Positions 44,742-53,373 of a DNA stretch of 64,000 nucleotides are shown piece by piece. A program made the translations under genes and the position numbers. The notes under the pieces were generated by a model. That model did not search any database and was not told the DNA's origin. It was given only the letters and a program-made list of their open reading frames with translations. Location of the stretch: positions 1,178,001-1,242,000 of the forward strand of contig NZ_VTOJ01000002.1 of NCBI RefSeq assembly GCF_009176545.1. Reading direction: 5' to 3'. Position 1 is the first letter of the stretch; each line of letters opens with the position of its first letter. Source of the DNA: Salinigranum salinum (lineage in GTDB: Archaea; Halobacteriota; Halobacteria; Halobacteriales; Haloferacaceae).

Positions 44742-45830
44742 ATGCATATCGTTATCGCTCACGGCGCGGACCTGAGTAAACCGAGCGGAGGCACAGAAAG
44801 GGTGTCCGCGTTCGCGAGCGGGCTGGCCGATGCCGGGCACGATGTGACGGTCGTGGTGCCACGTCCGTCAGGGTCGCTGCCCTCGCGACTGAACGGAGTT
44901 CGAACGAGTACGGTACCAGTCAATCACTCCGGTATCGCGAGCCAGCCAATCCGGGGAGCAGCAGTATCGCGTCGCGCCAAGCGAATCGCCGAAGAACGTG
45001 GTGCATACCTCCAGATCGAACACTCTACGCTTGCCGGGTTGAGCACGCTTGTCGGCTGCCGTGATTTCGTTCTGGACATGCACGACTTGGCTCACCCATC
45101 GCCGTTGTACGGCAATCTCCCGGCAGGGATGATATTTCAGTCGATTGTTAAACGGATGGAAAAACTGGGCATCGATGAGGCCCAAGAGATTATCGTGGTT
45201 TCCGACCAGATGCAACAGTTAGTGACTGATATCTGGAACGTACCAGCCGACCGATTCACAACCATCCCAAATGGACACTTCCCCGGTCTCACAGCCGAAT
45301 TCACCGACGTGGATACAGTTGAGGGTCGGGTTGTCTTCTTCGGGACGCTTCACCCGAAGATATCGGTACCGATCATGAAGGAGATCAGTCAGCTCCCCGA
45401 ACTCTCGGAGTTCGTCATCATCGGTGATGGCCCGATGCGTGGGAAGTTGGAGCGAATCGACAGCGACAAGATCAGGCTGACCGGATATCTGTCTGACGCC
45501 GAGGCATTTCGGACGGTGGCGAGCGCCGAAGTGGCGATCAATCCACAGCATGTTTCCCCACTCCAGCGGGCGTCGTCCCCTGTCAAGCTCTACAATTACG
45601 CCGCCCTCGGCGTCGCGATGGTACTGACCGAAGGACCCGATGTCGTGAGGGAACTGGGAGAGCGCGGTGCGGCAACTGTAGTCCGCGAGGGAGAGGATTT
45701 CACGACGGCCGTACGGGAAATCCTGACTGACCCGTCGCTCCGTATGTCGATGCAGGCAGCGGCGCTAGATGTGGCTACGGAGTTTACCTGGGACGAACGT
45801 GTCCGCAGTCTAGCTGAACTGTACGGCTAA
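44742..45830 (+). CDS. Glycosyltransferase family 4-like (GT-B fold)
   Basis: The 362-residue cytoplasmic protein has an N-terminal half with MHIVIAHGADLSKPSGGTERV and a C-terminal half with VVFFGTLHPKISVPIM, VIIGDGPMRGKL, LTGYLSDAEAFRTVASAEVAI and SPVKLYNYAALG (nucleotide-sugar site E/KxxxYxA-type). It should transfer a sugar from a nucleotide donor to a growing surface glycan. The next gene begins 20 nt later and is probably co-transcribed. Confidence 0.88.
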   Translation: MHIVIAHGADLSKPSGGTERVSAFASGLADAGHDVTVVVPRPSGSLPSRLNGVRTSTVPVNHSGIASQPIRGAAVSRRAKRIAEERGAYLQIEHSTLAGLSTLVGCRDFVLDMHDLAHPSPLYGNLPAGMIFQSIVKRMEKLGIDEAQEIIVVSDQMQQLVTDIWNVPADRFTTIPNGHFPGLTAEFTDVDTVEGRVVFFGTLHPKISVPIMKEISQLPELSEFVIIGDGPMRGKLERIDSDKIRLTGYLSDAEAFRTVASAEVAINPQHVSPLQRASSPVKLYNYAALGVAMVLTEGPDVVRELGERGAATVVREGEDFTTAVREILTDPSLRMSMQAAALDVATEFTWDERVRSLAELYG

Positions 45831-45850
45831 CAATAGATTTGTAATCAACA

Positions 45851-48199
45851 ATGGATGAATTTTCGACAACAAATAAAGTGACCCCCGAGTCCCGTCTGTC
45901 CGGGAAGACGAATCGCTGGCAAATAACAACCGAGCAGGTGTTATTGTCTATCGGTGCATTGCAGATCGCTGTCCTGCTGCTCGCTGTTGTTGGGAGATAC
46001 GGCGTCGGGCTCGGACCCCTCAGAGCAGTCGTCGCCGTCACGTTGCTCTCGGTCGGTCCGGGCCTCCTCGTGCTTTTGATCATCGGGGTGCGTGAGAAGA
46101 CAGCCCTGACTGTATTGCTCTACTCGGTCGGGGGCAGCGCCATCGCTTTGATGGCCACCGGAGTTTTCATAAGCCTGTTGTATCCCGTCATCGGGATTCA
46201 ACGTCCGATGTCTGAGCCAGGGGTGCTCACGTCCGTCGCTGGATTGAATTTGCTCCTCGGACTCCTCGCGCTGTCCCGAGCTGAGCGCGACGCGGTCTTA
46301 ATTCGGACGCAGGAGGTTCAGCTACGGCCAGTGCATCTGGGGTTTGTGCTGCTACTCCTTGTCGGCGTACTTTCGATTGGGTTGCTCAACACGCTCGGGA
46401 CGAACATTCCAGTTCTGGTGTTCCTCTTCGTGCTCTCACTGGTTCCCCTGTATCTGGTGACGCGAGCGGCGGATGGTTCCATCGTATATCCGCTTGCGAT
46501 ATGGGTGGGAGCGCTATCACTTCTGTATTTTAACAGCCTCTGGGCACCATCGTACCCTCTTGAGATGTGGATGCATGGGATGGTGCTCGAGCAAGGCCGG
46601 TGGGCGCCCGTCGTTGGAGGGAATTCGGCCGCACTCCCGGCCATCAGAGGTGTGGGGCAAGAGGGCGTGTTGACCGACGCTGTTCTCTACCCTATCTATG
46701 CGCTGACTGCCGGTATCAGGATGATAACTCAACTGGAGGTCGTCAACCCGCTTTTCGTCTCGCTGATTCCTCTGGGGCTGTACGAGACGTTCCGGCGGTA
46801 CGCCTCGCAGCGTGACTCAATGATCGCGGCATTCCTGTTCATGTTCACTTTCCGATTCTACTCCCAACACTATCCGAACGCGCCGCGTGACGTGATGGCG
46901 ACCCTATTTCTTGTCCTTTTGGCACTACTGATCGCGGACTCGCGGATCAACGAGCGATCCATTGGTATCTTGGCACCGCTGTTCATCGTCGGTGTCGTCG
47001 TGTCTCATTATGGCGCGTCGTACCTTTTTCTCGTCGCATTCATCCTGTCCGCAGTCGTTCTGATACTGCTTGGTGTCCTGCGGGGAAAGATGGAAACGGA
47101 TAAGACGGAACTGTTGAATCTCTCTCCGATCGGCCCAGGGAGTGTCGTGACGTACACCATGGTCCTGTTCGCCGGCGTATTCGTTACGACCTGGTACCTG
47201 TTCACTGCGGGCGGGGTGAAGTTCGAGATTCTCGCGGACGCGATCGAACGCGTGATGAGCCCCGTCGTGGTGAGTGGACTTGCATCTGAGAGAGTGCTCT
47301 CCGAAAAGCCCTTCAGTGTTGAACTGACGCGGTCTCTCATCGTTCTCGTGTTCGCGCTTATCGGAGGGGGGATCCTGAGCGAGTTGATTCGAAAGTTACT
47401 ATCGCTCCCATCGTCGGTTAACGACGAACACCTTGCGATTTCTTTGAGTTTCGTTATCATTTTCGGTCTGTCGTTCCTGTCACTGGGGACTGGATTCGGA
47501 CAAGGCCGGATTCTGATGATTACGCTTGCGTTCACGAGCTTGTTTGCCGTCATCGCGCTGTCCAATGTGCACTATCTGCTCTCTCTGTTTTCTACGCGAT
47601 TTCGGCAGCTAACCCCGAAGCTGCCCGAGATCTCTTTGCAGCACGCATTTGGGGTGTTCCTCTGCGTCTACCTCTTGGTTAACACTGGTGTAGTCGCCGA
47701 GACGGTGACACAAGGGGACGATTACGGGTCAACCATCATCGTCAACAATGAGCGCCTCGCCCAGAGCAGCAGTCCCGAGCTCCGCATTCGAAGTGAAGGC
47801 TGTATCGACTGTGATGTCCAGTCACAAGTGTGGGTCTTGAAGCATGGCGCGGCTGGCGAAGGCGTTCTCGACGGAGGATTCGGGAAGAGTTACTACTGGT
47901 ACGGTCACTCTCTGGTCACGCAGATCGACGGATTCGTCGACGGCTACTTGTTGTCTGACCGCTCAACATTGTACAAGGGTGATCTTCCAGCGGAGTGGTC
48001 TGCGGTTGACGAGGGCACGTACGTCAGGCTGACTCACGACAACCACAACGGAGGAATTGTTCTATTAGGGGACGAAGAGGTTTCGTTCGACGCCGCACAG
48101 AGGTCGCTCGGGAGTTCGGACAAGGTGTACTCCGCAGGCGAGTCAACGGTGTACCAGTATCACGAGCCGGTCACGAACTCAACTGATGAGACTGCCTGA
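45851..48199 (+). CDS. Large polytopic membrane protein of glycan cluster
   Basis: The 782-residue protein has about fourteen hydrophobic helices in residues 30-590, then a soluble C-terminal part of about 180 residues with a CIDC motif and repeated Trp/Gly/Tyr patches (KSYYWYGHSL). It resembles membrane proteins of DUF2206/GT-C-like type in haloarchaeal glycosylation loci, and might be a lipid-linked-sugar transferase, flippase-like protein or polymerase. The GT-C Asp pair at the first outer loop is not obvious, so the activity is open. Confidence 0.78.
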   Translation: MDEFSTTNKVTPESRLSGKTNRWQITTEQVLLSIGALQIAVLLLAVVGRYGVGLGPLRAVVAVTLLSVGPGLLVLLIIGVREKTALTVLLYSVGGSAIALMATGVFISLLYPVIGIQRPMSEPGVLTSVAGLNLLLGLLALSRAERDAVLIRTQEVQLRPVHLGFVLLLLVGVLSIGLLNTLGTNIPVLVFLFVLSLVPLYLVTRAADGSIVYPLAIWVGALSLLYFNSLWAPSYPLEMWMHGMVLEQGRWAPVVGGNSAALPAIRGVGQEGVLTDAVLYPIYALTAGIRMITQLEVVNPLFVSLIPLGLYETFRRYASQRDSMIAAFLFMFTFRFYSQHYPNAPRDVMATLFLVLLALLIADSRINERSIGILAPLFIVGVVVSHYGASYLFLVAFILSAVVLILLGVLRGKMETDKTELLNLSPIGPGSVVTYTMVLFAGVFVTTWYLFTAGGVKFEILADAIERVMSPVVVSGLASERVLSEKPFSVELTRSLIVLVFALIGGGILSELIRKLLSLPSSVNDEHLAISLSFVIIFGLSFLSLGTGFGQGRILMITLAFTSLFAVIALSNVHYLLSLFSTRFRQLTPKLPEISLQHAFGVFLCVYLLVNTGVVAETVTQGDDYGSTIIVNNERLAQSSSPELRIRSEGCIDCDVQSQVWVLKHGAAGEGVLDGGFGKSYYWYGHSLVTQIDGFVDGYLLSDRSTLYKGDLPAEWSAVDEGTYVRLTHDNHNGGIVLLGDEEVSFDAAQRSLGSSDKVYSAGESTVYQYHEPVTNSTDETA

Positions 48200-48296
48200 C
48201 GGCCTGCTGTCGACGGGTTTTGAGTGGGTAGCAGGGTCTCTCGAGATCCATTGACACGTACTCGAGCGGGGGCTGGCCGCGAATAAAGCCAGGCTG

Positions 48297-49649
48297 TCAG
48301 AGCGGCCCCTCGGAGACGACGTTACCGTCGTTGTCGACACTGATCCGATACTTCTCCGACCCGTCTGGGGTCGTGACGACGAGCCCCGAACTCGGATCGT
48401 TGATCTCGATGTCGTCCGCTGTCGCCGTGAGACTACCAGTTGTCTGGTGAATAGTCCTCTGATCGGCGTCCGGTTCAAATCTCACCCCGTTTTCGAACCG
48501 AAGGTCACGAATCACGACGGCGTCATCCAGCTGGCTGATCTGGAATACGCTCCCAGTACCAGACGGAGACCGCTGGACGAACTCGTTCGTTGGGTGATTC
48601 ATGAACCCTCCGACGAACAGTGGCCCATAGAAGCCATCGTACGCGCCGGAAACCGCGAGTGAAGTAGTGTTCGACCCGTGCTCCTCCGTCTTGACCGCGT
48701 TGAACGTTGATCCGCGCATATTTCCCGATTCGAGTGAGATGCCGGTTGCTCCATCGCCGTGGAGAAAGATTTGTGGGTTGTCGATCGAGCAGTACTGCCA
48801 ACTCCCTCGGCATCGGATCCCGATGTTCGTCGGATGAAGATTTACGTTGGTGATCGTGGTCCCATGAAACGACCCTGTTCCGTCGCCGCCGGTAGAACTA
48901 GCTGGCTCGGAGTCGATACAGATCCCGCAGCGGTAAAGTCCCTCGATGCGGTTCATCTCGGACCACCGCCTGTGATTCTCCATCGACACGCCGAAGGTCC
49001 GATGGGATCCGCTGTCGAAATCGACAAAACTCGGAGCAATGTGCGCGTTCACTGCGTCCTTGAGTCGACACCAGCCGTCCGGGTCACCAGTCGACCGCCA
49101 GACGCCGCCGGTGACGCGACATCGAACCCGACCGCGTTCGTACTTCCCCTGCCGGTCGACTGTCAGTGGAACGCCGTTACCAGTGTACTCGATCTCTACG
49201 TTGGCGTGTACGTCGATGTCAAGCCCGCCGTACTCAAACGGATCAAGCGTCAGATCCTCCGTCCACTGCCATGGCGACCCATCGGGGTGTGGAGAGATTC
49301 CAACTCGTCCCCGTCCCCTCGGGAGCGAATCAAGCGCGTTTCGGACTCGCGAGGCAAGGTCGTCCCCTGGAAAGTCGATAGCGTAGGCAGTTCCCCCACG
49401 ACGAAGGGTACCCAAGTGGCTCCACTCCGTTCCGTCGCCCACGAATAGTTTTCGCGAGTCCGTCGCCAAGAACTTGGACCCGGACGTCGGGGAGTAGTCC
49501 TGCAGACGTTCTTCACTGTCTCTGATCTCCACGTCTTGATCGAGCCGGTCGAAGTTGTCGTTCAGGGGGATGTGCCAGTCGGACGTGCCTCGCTTGGGAG
49601 TGTGATACTCGTGATTCGGTGTCGTGTTTCGGTTATTGTGTGACGTCAT
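48297..49649 (-). CDS. Right-handed beta-helix-like protein with tail-fibre-like N-terminus, copy 2
   Basis: This 450-residue paralog of 38422-39879 starts with HEYHTPKRGTSDWHIPLNDN and KFLATDSRKLFVGDGTEW, the same N-terminal module. The centre holds beta-helix-type repeats (EIEYTGNGVPLTVDRQGKYE, TTITNVNLHPTNIGIRC), and the C-terminus adds VVTTPDGSEKYRISVDNDGNVV, a short tail-type beta segment. No signal peptide, anchor or Tat motif is visible. The start ATG at 49649 is chosen because the 14 extra codons upstream are not conserved with copy 1. Confidence 0.73.
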   Translation of the reverse strand: MTSHNNRNTTPNHEYHTPKRGTSDWHIPLNDNFDRLDQDVEIRDSEERLQDYSPTSGSKFLATDSRKLFVGDGTEWSHLGTLRRGGTAYAIDFPGDDLASRVRNALDSLPRGRGRVGISPHPDGSPWQWTEDLTLDPFEYGGLDIDVHANVEIEYTGNGVPLTVDRQGKYERGRVRCRVTGGVWRSTGDPDGWCRLKDAVNAHIAPSFVDFDSGSHRTFGVSMENHRRWSEMNRIEGLYRCGICIDSEPASSTGGDGTGSFHGTTITNVNLHPTNIGIRCRGSWQYCSIDNPQIFLHGDGATGISLESGNMRGSTFNAVKTEEHGSNTTSLAVSGAYDGFYGPLFVGGFMNHPTNEFVQRSPSGTGSVFQISQLDDAVVIRDLRFENGVRFEPDADQRTIHQTTGSLTATADDIEINDPSSGLVVTTPDGSEKYRISVDNDGNVVSEGPL

Positions 49650-49881
49650 ATTGATTGACTGCGGGGTCGTTGTCGGAGACCGGATTGACACAGAGACAAC
49701 TGGTGGGACCGTCCGTCGGATACAGTTGGAGCTAACTACTCGTCATAATTAAAATTGTCACTTCGAGACCTTTTATATAATTAAATACAATTATGTTCGG
49801 ACTATTACACTCCTGGCGAGTAAAAACGGAGCATAATCCGTGCACGAGACTCGTTTCGTTCCCTGCCGTCCGATTCCCGAA

Positions 49882-51138
49882 CTATCGAACTGTTCGACTG
49901 GTCTCGAGGAGATTAGTGAGTCTTTCTGCGATGTACGCTGCCGGCGATTCGTACTGCTCGGGATGATGGTACTGAGGGAGGAAGCAGTACTGCTTGAGGA
50001 ATCTCTCTTGATCCTCTGCGGTCCGTTGATCTGCACGATCGTGTATCGACACGTGGTCTTCGTCTATCTGGAGGACGAACGGGTCGACAAAGGGACCGAA
50101 TTGGTTCCGCTCCCATGGAAGACGGAGCGCACCACACACCCGCCCTCGTATCGCAGAGGGGAGGATTGTCGTGGAGAAAGAAGTGACGGCCATATCTCTC
50201 AGATCGATGTCGTCGATCATGGAATCCCGCTCCGAGATGTCAAATTCGGTGCGATACCGGTCGATCTTCTTTGCTGAATCTTTCGGGTGGGGACGGACCG
50301 TCACCGACACGTCGTTCTCGTCCCTCACGGACGCGAGAATCCGAATCACCTGGTTCAAGAGCGTATCGTCCCACATGCCGGCTTCGTACTCCCAGGTCGA
50401 AAGAAAGAGGACGGAGTCAACGTCCGGAGAGTACGGTTGAAGATCAAAGTGGCCGTACTCAGGATATCCGGTTTCGAGGACGTCTGTGCTCCCGAAGCAG
50501 GGACTCTCGTCACGGACCGAGCGAACGATGTCGGTAAAGAACTCGCCGATGGTGTATATTTCGTCGAGGTACGGGTTACCGAGGATGAACGCGCCGTACG
50601 GATACAACACTTCGCGCTTGATCCGTTCGGTCGTCCACGACATAGGGTGGCTGTTCGGACGGAGGCAATTCACGGGTTCCGGACCATTTCGTTCGCCCCT
50701 AATGTTGCGGATACCATGTTGGAGCGCGACTGTGGTGACATTTTGTTTATAAAATATCTTCAACAAGTGTTTCACGAATGGTATGCGGTCATGCGCGCAC
50801 ACGAACAGGTCCGGGTCGGCGTCGGCTGCGTATTGGCGGAGGTTGTATGGAATGTGTGGAGAGACGACGTCGTAGAGGATTTGCTGGATGATCTCGTACC
50901 GAAGCGGACCAGGGTGCGTCTGATGGTCGAGCCGTGACACCCATTCGTGTCTGATATAGTTTATCGCGTGCCGTGCGTTCGAGATATCGCTGGTAGCCTC
51001 GGGGAGCGTCTCGCCGAATAGGTCGTTGAGAAACAAGTACTCGGTCTCGTATCGGTCTGACAAACGTTGTTCTATCAATTTCAGGTTCTGATACGTCGTC
51101 GCGTCGTGGGCAGCGAAGATTATTTTTTGAGAAGTCAT
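49882..51138 (-). CDS. GT-B-like transferase (CDP-glycerol/capsule transferase-like)
   Basis: The 418-residue protein has KIIFAAHDATTYQNLKLIEQ at the start, TVALQHGIRN in the middle and VTVRPHPKDSAKK toward the C-terminus. The HG and RPHP motifs are typical of CDP-glycerol glycerophosphotransferases, polysialyl- and capsule-type transferases, which move glycerol phosphate or sugars onto surface polymers. No membrane segment is seen. The exact donor is unknown. It lies divergent from the GT2 gene. Confidence 0.75.
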   Translation of the reverse strand: MTSQKIIFAAHDATTYQNLKLIEQRLSDRYETEYLFLNDLFGETLPEATSDISNARHAINYIRHEWVSRLDHQTHPGPLRYEIIQQILYDVVSPHIPYNLRQYAADADPDLFVCAHDRIPFVKHLLKIFYKQNVTTVALQHGIRNIRGERNGPEPVNCLRPNSHPMSWTTERIKREVLYPYGAFILGNPYLDEIYTIGEFFTDIVRSVRDESPCFGSTDVLETGYPEYGHFDLQPYSPDVDSVLFLSTWEYEAGMWDDTLLNQVIRILASVRDENDVSVTVRPHPKDSAKKIDRYRTEFDISERDSMIDDIDLRDMAVTSFSTTILPSAIRGRVCGALRLPWERNQFGPFVDPFVLQIDEDHVSIHDRADQRTAEDQERFLKQYCFLPQYHHPEQYESPAAYIAERLTNLLETSRTVR

Positions 51139-51334
51139 AAGGAATGTTATATCGAGGAGTAACGTCTAAACAGTCGAACACTACGCTCGCGATGGACGAC
51201 GAGAGCGTATGTGTCGTGTATAGCGTACCTATCCCGACGAATTTTAAAATACGTTGCGTCTCGTAACGACCGGACGCCGCAACTTCGATTCCCGTACTAT
51301 TAACATACCCCTACCACCTACCTGAGTACGCCTT

Positions 51335-52285
51335 ATGACCAGTTCAGGAGTTGTGACTACTCCTCTCGTGTCTATTATTATCCCGACATACTATCGCAAT
51401 GACCTACTGAAACAGACGATCGAGAGCGCCGAAGCACAGACGCACGACGCCGTCGAGATTATCGTCGTCGACGATTCCGGAGAGGGTCACGCTGAGGAGG
51501 CCGTCACCGGCTACGACGACGTGAATTACATCGCGCTCGACCGCAATCAAGGCCCACAGCGCGCCCGGACGGCAGGCATCGAACGCGCTCGAGGCGAGTA
51601 TGTCCAGCTCCTCGACGACGACGACAGGCTTCACGAGGACAAGTTCGAGAAGCAGATCCCACTGCTGCAAGGAAACGACGATGTCGGCGTCGCGTACTCG
51701 GGGTTCAAGTGGGAGGGTGGGCCGACTGTCCTGCCGAAACAGCACATTAGAGGAAATGTGTTGAAACATGCGCTGATGTTCGACACAGCTCCTTGTATCA
51801 CTTCAACGATGCTCATCGAACGGGACACGCTCACTGAAATCCTTCCACTGGCAAACCGGTCGGGAGCTGACGATACGGGGATCAAGATCGAGCTCGCGCA
51901 GTTGACCGAGTTCGATTACGTCGACGAGGCCTTAGTCTGCCGAACGGAGACGCAGGAGTCCCGGCACACGTCCGCCGGCAAGTTGAACGGACAGTGGGAG
52001 ATTCTGAGTGACTACCGGGACCTTTACGACCGGTATCCGGATACCGTGTACCGGAAGGCGCTCGCGGAGACGTATCTGGTTGAGGGAATGCACCTCCTAG
52101 ACGAGCACGTCTGGTCTCCCAGGGCCATCTCGGCGACGGCCAAAGCCTGTTATTACATTCCTAATTTCTCCCTGCCCATCGTGGGCGCATTTCTCGCGTC
52201 ACTCTTCGGACGGCCGGGGCGTGACGTCGCGCTCCGCGTCTTCCGGAGTCGAAATCAAACCGGACAGCGCGGAAAACGGATATAG
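51335..52285 (+). CDS. Family 2 glycosyltransferase
   Basis: The 316-residue protein is a GT-A enzyme: VSIIIPTYYRNDLLKQTIES, EIIVVDDSGEGHAEEA, RARGEYVQLLDDDD (the DxD-type metal site) and SGADDTGIKIEL further on. The C-terminal hydrophobic stretch is only moderate, so it is probably a peripheral membrane protein acting at the cytoplasmic face. A TATA-like TATTAACA (about 51298) precedes the ATG by about 33 nt. Confidence 0.87.
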   Translation: MTSSGVVTTPLVSIIIPTYYRNDLLKQTIESAEAQTHDAVEIIVVDDSGEGHAEEAVTGYDDVNYIALDRNQGPQRARTAGIERARGEYVQLLDDDDRLHEDKFEKQIPLLQGNDDVGVAYSGFKWEGGPTVLPKQHIRGNVLKHALMFDTAPCITSTMLIERDTLTEILPLANRSGADDTGIKIELAQLTEFDYVDEALVCRTETQESRHTSAGKLNGQWEILSDYRDLYDRYPDTVYRKALAETYLVEGMHLLDEHVWSPRAISATAKACYYIPNFSLPIVGAFLASLFGRPGRDVALRVFRSRNQTGQRGKRI

Positions 52286-52374
52286 TACGGATGCATCAGA
52301 GGAGTCGCTCCAGACAGTATGTACGTGTGCTGTGCTGTCGAAAATTATTGACTGTGATTCGCGGTCGAGATAGA

Positions 52375-52720
52375 TGACCGTCAAGGGGAGGATGTCAAGA
52401 TTAGAGCACTGCATTGTGAATAGGAAGGCTTTGAACCCCGATCTGGTCGAATCAACCGTGCTTCGATGTAGAAGTCGGTGCCAGACGTGCCTGGTTCGGC
52501 ACTTGAACAGGCTGAATCACGCTTCGATTGGTGACCGATTTCCCCCAGTTTCACGTTCATATCGCAGTTGAGACGTTCGAGCAGATAGTCGTCTCACGGG
52601 CTGCGATCTCCCGGTGATGCGGGCCGACCGCGGTACCGTTCTAATACGTCGGGGGAAACAAACAGCAATGCGCTGAACTTCGGCTAACCCGGCGAGAATC
52701 TCTAACGCCTCGCAGTCCAC
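52375..52720 (-). pseudogene. Probable transposase remnant with an in-frame stop
   Basis: On the minus strand the frame reads SARTSQLRYERETGGNRSPIEA, stops at TGA (52517-52519), and then continues as FSLFKCRTRHVWHRLL ... STRSGFKAFLFTMQCSNL. The pattern G-N-R-x-x-(V/I)-E-x-x-F-x-x-x-K-x-R-T, then a helix with a WLxAF-like end, is that of the C-terminus of haloarchaeal IS6-type transposases. It is decayed, with no intact N-terminal part. Confidence 0.4.
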
Positions 52721-52787
52721 TGTCGCCTAGGCGTAGTGCTGTTCGTCATCGATTTTGAGTTCCCTCTCCCCGACGGCGACCTCCTTA

Positions 52788-52808
52788 CGAGCCCGGCAGT
52801 CGGGCTCG
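52788..52808. repeat. Perfect hairpin, 8-bp stem
   Basis: CGAGCCCG and CGGGCTCG flank a GCAGT loop. It could be a rho-independent-like stop for the leftward debris, a recombination scar or an imperfect IS end. No T-tract follows. Confidence 0.4.
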
Positions 52809-53323
52809 ATGAAGTGCGTGATGCAGAAATGCTGCGAGGACACGCCGACGCGTTTGCGTGTCCTCACAAAACGGTGTATTGCACTCTTTTTCGAGGATGC
52901 TCTGCACACCCACCAGACCCCCCCGACCGTCTCCGTCACACTAAGTGTAACACTTGTGTCTGGAATATGTATTATTCACATTCATTTTACGCAGCGTGGC
53001 GGACCCGTCTCCCGGTGACTACGTCCCCGAGCGAGGTCGGTTTTTTGTGGGCGAGAGGGACGATGCCACCGGCGAGGGCCGGAGACGAAAACCAGTACCG
53101 AGGGAGGTGGGCAATCCCAATTGGCACGGGGGACAGTGCACGGGAGCCGTCGCAATCCGGGGGTGAACTCTCGAACGGACACGCCAGCCACGTTCGGATA
53201 TAGGAGAGTATCCGAGTACGGGTCCGGACCGCCCTTCGAGACGCGGATGTCTCCGGTCAAACGCGAACGGGGGCACGGGACGTACACGTAGTCCCCCGAT
53301 CCGCCTTGGTAGAGTGGCCATCC

Positions 53324-53369
53324 GAATCACCGATTCCGGTTCGGTGGAATCACCGATTCCGGTTCAGTG
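53324..53369. repeat. Two 23-bp tandem repeats downstream of the giant gene
   Basis: Two copies, differing at one base, start at 53324 and 53347, immediately 3' of the stop codon of the giant gene (53374-53376). Each contains the inverted repeat GAATCACCGATTC, and together they can form overlapping hairpins. They may act as a transcription terminator or mRNA 3'-end stabiliser. Confidence 0.6.
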
Positions 53370-53373
53370 GCAT

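Larger units (their letters stand above)
52286..53373. other. Gene-poor, scrambled interval with repeats and transposase debris
   Basis: This 1088-bp stretch separates the GT2 gene from the giant surface gene. It contains a transposase remnant (52375-52720), an 8-bp-stem hairpin (52788-52808), two adjacent palindromes (52938-52948 and 52950-52959) and the 23-bp tandem repeats just before the giant gene stop. Open frames between 52736 and 53300 have no recognisable domain. Confidence 0.6.

Noticed and set aside
52736..53203. Open frames on both strands in the scrambled interval
   Set aside because: Cys-rich but without a consistent domain on either strand; more likely debris than genes.
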